Origin: JACORV01 sp041484135
GTDB taxonomy: Bacteria; Gemmatimonadota; Gemmatimonadetes; Gemmatimonadales; JACORV01
Direction of reading: 5' to 3'
Assembly (NCBI GenBank): GCA_041484135.1
Contig: JBGPHD010000102.1
Coordinates: 1-11,367, forward strand
Length of the DNA stretch: 11,367 nt
Both the position numbers and the translations under genes were made by a program. The notes beneath the pieces were generated by a model. It did no database searches, had not been told where the DNA came from, and saw nothing but the letters and a program-made list of their open reading frames with translations. Positions 6,638 to 11,367 of the stretch are shown here, piece by piece (within the stretch, counting starts at the first letter, position 1; every line of letters begins with the position of its first letter).

Positions 6638-7176
6638 TCCGGATCGCGGAGCTGGCGGTCGCGTCGTACATCGTCGGCTCGCTTCCCATCGCCCGTCTGG
6701 CGCCGAAGGCACGCCAGGCGGGCGTTCTGCCGCCCTGGATCAAGGGCGGCCTCATCGCGGCGGATGTCCTCAAGGGCGTGCTGGCGGTGAGTCTCGTCGG
6801 CGCCAGCGACAACCCCTACGCGCAATCGCTCGCCGCGACCGCGGTGGTGGTCGGCCAGCAATGGCCCATCTGGACCTCCGATCGGGAGGAACGCGGCCTG
6901 GCCGTGGCGGCCGGGGCCCTCACGCTCGTGACACCGATCGCGGTGCCCGCCTGGGCCGTGCTCTGGGCGATCGGCTATGTCGCGTCGGGTTACCTCACCG
7001 TGGGCAGCGCGGCCGCCACGGCACTGCTTCCCTTCGTCCTCGGGTACTTCGCGGGATGGCCGTTCGGCCTGGTGGTGCTTCCGGTCTGCCTGCTCGTCCT
7101 GGAGCGTCATCGCGATGAGCTGCGGCGGATCCTGGCCGGGGGAGAGCCGAAGCACTACTGGCGCGGGGGGACGTAA
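6634..7176 (+). CDS. PlsY-like membrane protein lacking catalytic motifs
   Basis: A 180-residue inner-membrane protein resembling glycerol-3-phosphate acyltransferase PlsY in length, hydrophobic pattern and some landmarks: YIVGSLP (12-18), ADVLKGVLA (43-51), and a basic C-terminus ERHRDELRRILAGGEPKHYW that recalls the family's final motif. PlsY uses acyl-phosphate to acylate glycerol 3-phosphate at the membrane. Here the SGNxGATN motif is absent between residues 20 and 40, the GKGVAT motif is replaced by REERGLAVAAG, and the GH.FP site reads GQQWP. Catalysis as in PlsY therefore looks unlikely; it may be a family offshoot with a different role. TTG is the start because it overlaps the previous stop (TTGA) and is preceded by AGAGGA (6624-6629) and GGAGGG (6617-6622). 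It ends with TAA before a 92-nt gap. Confidence 0.68.
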   Translation: MIRIAELAVASYIVGSLPIARLAPKARQAGVLPPWIKGGLIAADVLKGVLAVSLVGASDNPYAQSLAATAVVVGQQWPIWTSDREERGLAVAAGALTLVTPIAVPAWAVLWAIGYVASGYLTVGSAAATALLPFVLGYFAGWPFGLVVLPVCLLVLERHRDELRRILAGGEPKHYWRGGT

Positions 7177-7268
7177 CCTCTTATCATACAGCTAGTTGAA
7201 GAGTCGGAGGGTCTGTCGGCCGAATGGCCCCTGGACGCTCTCGCTTTTCAGCCCGTCCACAGGTCGCC
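7177..7268 (+). promoter_or_regulatory. Intergenic region before prfB, possible promoter
   Basis: This is the longest gap between protein genes in the window. Its first 24 bases are strikingly AT-rich against the surroundings (CTTATCATACAGCTAGTTGA). TATCAT at 7182-7187 could be a -10, but no good -35 is seen. A short GGCC-GAAT-GGCC hairpin (7218-7229) and a 6-bp long-loop pairing (TGGACG 7232-7237 with CGTCCA 7254-7259) lie downstream. Only a weak AGG (7261-7263) precedes the prfB ATG as Shine-Dalgarno. Confidence 0.35.
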
Positions 7269-8379
7269 ATGATCGCCACGGAAGTCCACGTTGCGCTGAA
7301 GGACCTCGATCGCCGCCTCACCGAACTCCGAGGCTACCTTTGACGTCGATACCAAGGTAGCCCGGCTCGCGGCCCTCGATGACGTCATGGCCGCACCCGG
7401 TTTCTGGGACAAACCCGACTCCGCACAGAAGACCGTCGAAGAGGGGAAGGCGCTCCGGCGCTGGACGCAGCCGTATCTGGACCTGCGCCGCCGCGTGGAC
7501 CACGCCCTCGAGATGGCCGACCTCCTCGAGCACGAATCGGACGCGGACATCGAGCTGGAGCTCGGCCAGGAGGCGACCGCCGTCGAGGCCGCCGTCGAGC
7601 AGCTCTCGCTCCAGGCGCTGCTCCGCGGCCCCGAGGACGCGCTCGACGCGCTGCTCACGATCCACCCGGGCGCGGGCGGCACGGAGTCGCAGGACTGGGC
7701 CGAGATGCTGATGCGGATGTACCGCCGCTGGTCGGAGCGGCGCGGGTTCGACGTGGGCGTGCTCGACCTCGTCCCCGGCGAGGAAGCGGGGATCAAGTCC
7801 GTCACGCTGGAGATCAAGGGCCAGTACGCGTGCGGCTTCCTCAAGGCGGAGAAGGGCGTGCACCGGTTGGTGCGGATCTCGCCGTTCGACTCGCAGGCGC
7901 GGCGCCACACGTCGTTCGCCTCGGTGTTCGTCTATCCACTGGTGGATGACACCATCGAGATCGACCTGCGCGAAGAGGACATCCGGATGGACGTCTTCCG
8001 CGCGTCGGGCGCTGGCGGGCAGCACGTCAATAAGACGTCCTCGGCGGTCCGCCTGACGCACAACCCCTCGGGCATCGTGGTCTCGTGCCAGCAGGAGCGC
8101 TCGCAGCACAAGAACAAGGCCGTGGCGATGAAGATGCTGAAGGCGGCGCTGTACCAGCGGGCCCTCGACGAGCAGGAGAAGAAGAAGCAAGCGCTGGAGG
8201 CGACCAAGGCGGAGAACACCTTCGGCAGCCAGATCCGCTCCTACGTCTTCCAGCCGTACACGATGGTGAACGACCACCGCACCGGCCTCAAGCTGACCGA
8301 CGTGCAGAAGGTGATGGACGGGGACATCGACCCGTTCATCGACGCGTTCCTCAAGCAGACCGGCGGCGGGACCAAGTGA
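7269..8379 (+). CDS. prfB: Peptide chain release factor 2, with +1 frameshift
   Basis: RF2 ends translation at UGA and UAA. It is encoded in two frames: 24 codons from ATG 7269 to CTT at 7338-7340, an in-frame TGA at 7341-7343, then reading resumes +1 at GAC 7342, giving 369 residues (E. coli RF2 has 365). The junction reads RGYL then DVDTKV, close to E. coli RGYL-DYDAK. The stop-codon-recognition tripeptide SPF is at residues 204-206. The peptidyl-hydrolysis motif GGQ is at 249-251, within GAGGQHVNKTSSAVRLTH. Length, both motifs and the N-terminal helical domain are normal, so the factor should be functional. The gene ends with TGA, overlapping the lysS GTG start; prfB-lysS adjacency is also found in E. 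coli. An annotation using only the long downstream frame would lose the true N-terminus. Confidence 0.96.
7330..7344 (+). promoter_or_regulatory. prfB programmed +1 ribosomal frameshift site
   Basis: GAGGCTAC-CTT-TGA-C contains the classical elements: an internal Shine-Dalgarno-like GAGG (7330-7333), the slippery CTT (7338-7340), the in-frame TGA (7341-7343) and the following C. The mRNA slips from CUU to UUU, and low RF2 levels favour the slip, giving autoregulation. The spacing from the Shine-Dalgarno-like element to CTT matches E. coli, although the element is shorter (GAGG against AGGGGG). Confidence 0.95.
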
Positions 8380-9893
8380 GCGGCGAGGCGGCGGGCCGGC
8401 CGCGCGTCGAGCTGGCGCGGCGCGAGAAGCTCGAGGCGCTGAAGCGCCAGGGCGTAGCGCCGTTCGCCTACCGGTTCGAGCGGACGCACACGGCGGCGCA
8501 GGCGTTGGCGGCCCACCAGGACGCCCCGGAGGGCGCTGCCGGTCCCACCGTGACCGTGGCGGGCCGGCTCGTGGCGCTCCGCGGGCACGGCAAGTCGACC
8601 TTCGCCCATCTCGCCGACCCCTCGGGCCGCATCCAGCTCTACTTCAAGCAGGACCAGCTGGGCGAGGCGTACGCCCGGGTCGCGCTGCTGGACCTGGGCG
8701 ACCACCTGGGCGTGAGCGGGCCGCTCTTCCGCACCCGCACCGGCGAGGTGACGGTCCGGGTGGACCGGATGGAGCTGCTGGCGAAGGCGCTCCGGCCGCT
8801 GCCGTTAGGCAAGAGCGCCGAGCGGGAGGACGGGTCGGTCGAGCACTATTCGGAGTTGGCGGACCCCGAGGTGCGCTACCGGCAGCGCTACGCGGACCTC
8901 GCGGTGCATCCCGAGCGGCGGCTGGTCTTCGAGCAGCGGGCGGCCATCACGCGCGCGGTGCGCGCGTTCCTGGACGGCCTCGGTTTCCTCGAGGTCGAGA
9001 CGCCGATCCTCCAGCCGCTCTTCGGCGGCGCCGCCGCGCGCCCCTTCACGACCCGCTACCACGCGCTGGACACCGACGTCTACCTCCGGATCGCCGACGA
9101 GCTCTACCTCAAGCGGCTGATCGTGGGCGGCATCGAGCGGGTGTACGAGATCGGCCGGGACTTCCGCAACGAGGGGATGGACCGGCTGCACAACCCCGAG
9201 TTCACGATGCTGGAGTGCTACGCGGCCTACTGGGACTACACCGACGTCATGGCGATGACGGAGGCGATGATCCGGCAGGTGGTGCGCGAGGTGACGGGCG
9301 GGACGGTGCTCCATGCCCGCGGCCGGCCCGTGGACCTGGCGGCGCCGTGGCGGCGGGTGGGCTTCGTCGAGCTGCTGCACGAGCAGAGCGGGGTGGACCT
9401 CCGCACGACCGACGACGCGGCGCTCGCGGCGGCCCTCACGGCGCGGGGGATGGAGCCGGACCTCAAGTCGGGAGGCGGGCGGCCGCGGCTCATCGACCAG
9501 CTCTTCGGCCTCACGGTGGAGCCGCACCTCGAGGCGCCGACCTTCATCGTGGACTACCCCATCGAGATCTCGCCGCTCGCCAAGCCCAAGCGCGGCGACC
9601 CGGCACTGGCGGAGCGGTTCGAGCTCTTCGTGGGCGGCTACGAGCTGGCCAACGCCTTCTCCGAGCTGAACGATCCCGACGACCAGCGGGCGCGCTTCGA
9701 GGCGCAGGGCGTGCGGCGCGCCGCCGGCGACGCGGAGGCCCCGCCCCTGGACGAGGATTATCTCCGGGCCCTCGAGTACGGGATGCCGCCCACCGGCGGG
9801 CTGGGCATGGGGATCGACCGGCTGACGATGCTGGTCACCGGCGAGCGGAGCATCCGCGACGTGGTCCTCTTCCCGGCGCTCCGGCCCGAATGA
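8376..9893 (+). CDS. lysS: Lysyl-tRNA synthetase, class II
   Basis: LysRS charges tRNA-Lys with lysine using ATP, in the cytoplasm. The 505-residue length is normal. An N-terminal OB-fold anticodon-binding domain spans about residues 58-150 (VAGRLVALRGHGKSTFAHL, then SGRIQLYFK). The class II catalytic core follows: motif 2 is VYEIGRDFRNEG, starting at residue 256, followed by the LysRS-type HNPEFTMLE. Motif 3 includes GMGIDRL at 477-483. YLRIADELYLKRLIVGG just before motif 2 is also typical. The N-terminal extension before the OB domain is short and basic. The GTG start overlaps the prfB stop (GTGA), implying coupled translation; a longer in-frame reading from within prfB is rejected as a shadow. 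It has one rare TTA Leu codon at 8805. The stop overlaps the lolC/E start (ATGA). Confidence 0.96.
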   Translation: MSGEAAGRPRVELARREKLEALKRQGVAPFAYRFERTHTAAQALAAHQDAPEGAAGPTVTVAGRLVALRGHGKSTFAHLADPSGRIQLYFKQDQLGEAYARVALLDLGDHLGVSGPLFRTRTGEVTVRVDRMELLAKALRPLPLGKSAEREDGSVEHYSELADPEVRYRQRYADLAVHPERRLVFEQRAAITRAVRAFLDGLGFLEVETPILQPLFGGAAARPFTTRYHALDTDVYLRIADELYLKRLIVGGIERVYEIGRDFRNEGMDRLHNPEFTMLECYAAYWDYTDVMAMTEAMIRQVVREVTGGTVLHARGRPVDLAAPWRRVGFVELLHEQSGVDLRTTDDAALAAALTARGMEPDLKSGGGRPRLIDQLFGLTVEPHLEAPTFIVDYPIEISPLAKPKRGDPALAERFELFVGGYELANAFSELNDPDDQRARFEAQGVRRAAGDAEAPPLDEDYLRALEYGMPPTGGLGMGIDRLTMLVTGERSIRDVVLFPALRPE

Positions 9894-11140
9894 AGCGCGT
9901 GGAGTGGTGGATCGCGTCGCGGTACCTGCGGAGCCGTCGGGCCTCGCGGTTCGTCTCGCTGACCACGCTCATCGCGACGGCGGGCATCGCCCTGGGCGTC
10001 ATGGCGCTGATCGTGGTGACCGGCGTGATGAGCGGGCTTCAGCAGGACCTGCGCGAGAAGATCCTGGTCGCCAACCCGCACGTGCGGGTGCTGACCTACG
10101 GCGAGGGGCTCCGCCTCGACCAGTGGCCGCGGGTGCTGGACACCGTGCGAGCCACCCCCGGCGTCGTGGCGGCCGCGCCGTTCGTGCTGTCGCAGGGGCT
10201 GATGTCGGCGGGGCACGACTACGCGGAGGGGGTGGCGGTGATCGGCGTGGAGTCCGACACGGGCCGCGTGGCGGTGACCGGGCTCGCCCGCAGCTTCACG
10301 ACCGGGGACCTGCGCTTCGCCACCCACGCGGCGGACGTGGATGGCGGCGTGGTGCTCGGCCGCCGGCTCGCCGACCGGTTCTCCGCCTATCCGGGGAGCG
10401 TGATCACGATCGTGTCGCCCGCGGGCTCGTCGCTCAACGCGGCGCTCGGGGCCTTCGTGCCGCGCTACTTCCGGTTCGAGGTGACGGGCCTCTTCGACAC
10501 CGGGATGTACGAGTACGACAACACCTACGTGGTGATGCCGCGCGCGGTGGCGCAGCGCTTCGCCGGACTCGACAGCGCGGTCTCCGGCATCGAGGTGCGG
10601 GTGAGGGATCCCTGGCACGCCGACCGGACGGCGCGCGCGCTCGAGGACCGGCTCGGCTTCCCGTACCGGGCCCTGGACTGGAAGGCGCAGAACAGCTCGC
10701 TCTTCTCGGCGCTCAAGCTCGAGAAGCTGGTGATGGCCGTGATCCTGCTCCTCATCGTGCTGGTGGCGGCGTTCAACATCGTCTCCACCCTCACCATGGC
10801 CGTGAGCGACCGCACCAAGGAGATCGGCATCCTCCGGGCGATGGGGATGACGGCGGCGCAGATCCGCCGGATCTTCGTCGCGCAGGGCGTGGTGGTGGGC
10901 GTGGTCGGCACGCTGGTCGGTGCGTTAGGTGGGCTCGGCATCGCGGTGGCCATCGGCCGGGGCCGGCTGATCCCGCTCGACCCCACGGTCTATTTCATCG
11001 ACCACGTGCCGGTCCAGCTGTCGGCGACGGACATCGGCGCCATCCTGCTCCTTTCGTTCGCCATCGCGGCGGCCGCCACCCTCTACCCGGCGTGGCAGGC
11101 GGCGCGGCTCGAACCGGTGGAAGCGATCCGGCACGAATGA
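9890..11140 (+). CDS. Lipoprotein-releasing ABC transporter permease, LolC/LolE type
   Basis: A 416-residue inner-membrane permease of the LolCDE complex, which extracts mature lipoproteins from the inner membrane for transfer to the outer membrane. The N-terminus WWIASRYLRSRRASRFVS leads into a first membrane segment at about 25-48 (IALGVMALIVVTGVMSGL), as in E. coli LolC. A periplasmic MacB/LolC-like domain spans ~50-275. Three further membrane segments follow near 280-305, 328-352 and 380-402. The coupling-helix region SDRTKEIGILRAMGMT and the family-typical end PVEAIRHE are present. LolC and LolE cannot be told apart with confidence. It overlaps lysS upstream and lolD downstream by ATGA. 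One rare TTA Leu codon is at 10925. Confidence 0.93.
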   Translation: MKRVEWWIASRYLRSRRASRFVSLTTLIATAGIALGVMALIVVTGVMSGLQQDLREKILVANPHVRVLTYGEGLRLDQWPRVLDTVRATPGVVAAAPFVLSQGLMSAGHDYAEGVAVIGVESDTGRVAVTGLARSFTTGDLRFATHAADVDGGVVLGRRLADRFSAYPGSVITIVSPAGSSLNAALGAFVPRYFRFEVTGLFDTGMYEYDNTYVVMPRAVAQRFAGLDSAVSGIEVRVRDPWHADRTARALEDRLGFPYRALDWKAQNSSLFSALKLEKLVMAVILLLIVLVAAFNIVSTLTMAVSDRTKEIGILRAMGMTAAQIRRIFVAQGVVVGVVGTLVGALGGLGIAVAIGRGRLIPLDPTVYFIDHVPVQLSATDIGAILLLSFAIAAAATLYPAWQAARLEPVEAIRHE

Positions 11141-11367
11141 CGCCGGTCCTGGAGGTCCGGGGGCTGAGGAAGCGTTATCCTTCCGGCGACGCCGGGTGGC
11201 TCGACGTCCTGTTCCAGGTGGACCTCGCGGTGGCGCGGGGCGAGGTGGTCGCGATCGTGGGCGCGAGCGGCTCGGGGAAGAGCACGCTGCTGCACCTCCT
11301 GGGCGCGCTCGAAGGGCCCACGGGCGGGACCATCGCACTGGACGGCGTGGGCTACGCGACGCTGGAC
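11137..11367 (+). CDS. lolD: Lipoprotein-releasing ABC transporter ATPase (partial)
   Basis: The first 77 codons of an ABC ATPase; the rest is beyond the window. The Walker A motif GASGSGKST is at 42-50, followed by LLHLLGALEGPTGG, matching the LolD/MacB-type subgroup (GASGSGKSTLLHLLG, then D/E-x-PTxG). The aromatic A-loop residue is probably Tyr14 in RKRYPSG. Walker B, signature and His switch are not visible. The ATG overlaps the permease stop (ATGA), so it very likely powers that permease at the inner membrane. Identification as LolD rests on the neighbour and on the Walker A context. Confidence 0.92.
   Translation, partial: MTPVLEVRGLRKRYPSGDAGWLDVLFQVDLAVARGEVVAIVGASGSGKSTLLHLLGALEGPTGGTIALDGVGYATLD

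Noticed and set aside
4874..6712. 612-codon open frame on the minus strand
   Set aside because: It is antisense to the GGDEF, zinc-ribbon and PlsY-like genes. Its product is dominated by Arg, Gly and His runs with no recognisable domain; this is typical of shadow frames at high G+C.
7218..7250. Terminator after the PlsY-like gene
   Set aside because: The GGCC-GAAT-GGCC stem has only 4 bp and the nearest T run (7244-7247) is 14 nt away.
7341..7343. Stop codon near the start of prfB as a sequencing error or pseudogene
   Set aside because: It has the exact CTT-TGA-C context, the upstream GAGG and the correct codon position of the known RF2 recoding site.
8085..8375. In-frame upstream extension of lysS
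   Set aside because: It overlaps the well-conserved end of prfB and has no LysRS-like sequence; GTG 8376 in the GTGA overlap gives a normal length.

Overview
The window is a G+C-rich bacterial chromosome segment in which every supported gene lies on the + strand. It starts inside a 23S rRNA gene and ends inside an ABC transporter ATPase gene. A LolCDE-type lipoprotein export system, a PorV/PorQ-like beta-barrel protein with a C-terminal Phe, and signal-peptide proteins indicate a diderm. The combination of high G+C, PorV/PorQ-like protein, DUF5683-like envelope protein and MJ0042 zinc-ribbon protein fits Gemmatimonadota or a neighbouring phylum. That placement is an inference; a search with the 23S fragment would settle it.

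Layout. (1) Positions 1-694: the 3' end of a 23S rRNA, a short spacer, a complete 5S rRNA and a 16-bp terminator hairpin. (2) Positions 712-4680: a tightly packed run of era-like GTPase, Trm112-like zinc protein, PorV/PorQ-like outer-membrane protein, a DUF5683-like envelope protein of unknown function, and a CaxA-type Ca2+/H+ antiporter; most neighbours overlap. (3) Positions 4681-4738: a compact control region with a good sigma70-like promoter, a perfect palindrome inside its spacer, and a hairpin that buries the next gene's Shine-Dalgarno sequence. (4) Positions 4739-7176: a module of a degenerate receiver-GGDEF protein, a zinc-ribbon/proline-rich protein, and a PlsY-like membrane protein lacking the usual catalytic motifs. 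(5) Positions 7177-7268: the longest gap between protein genes, with an AT-rich patch that may be a promoter. (6) Positions 7269-11367: prfB with its programmed +1 frameshift, lysS, a lolC/lolE-type permease and the start of lolD, all joined by 4-nt NTGA overlaps.

The genes are mostly housekeeping: ribosome assembly (era beside rRNA), translation (prfB, lysS, Trm112-like) and envelope building (PorV-like, CaxA, Lol). The less ordinary parts are the Era GTPase with altered G3/G4/G5 motifs placed 21 nt after the rRNA terminator, the module at 4677-7176 made of two apparent pseudo-enzymes plus a zinc-ribbon protein under a structured control region, and the prfB recoding site. No mobile element, CRISPR array, tRNA or clear horizontally acquired gene was seen.
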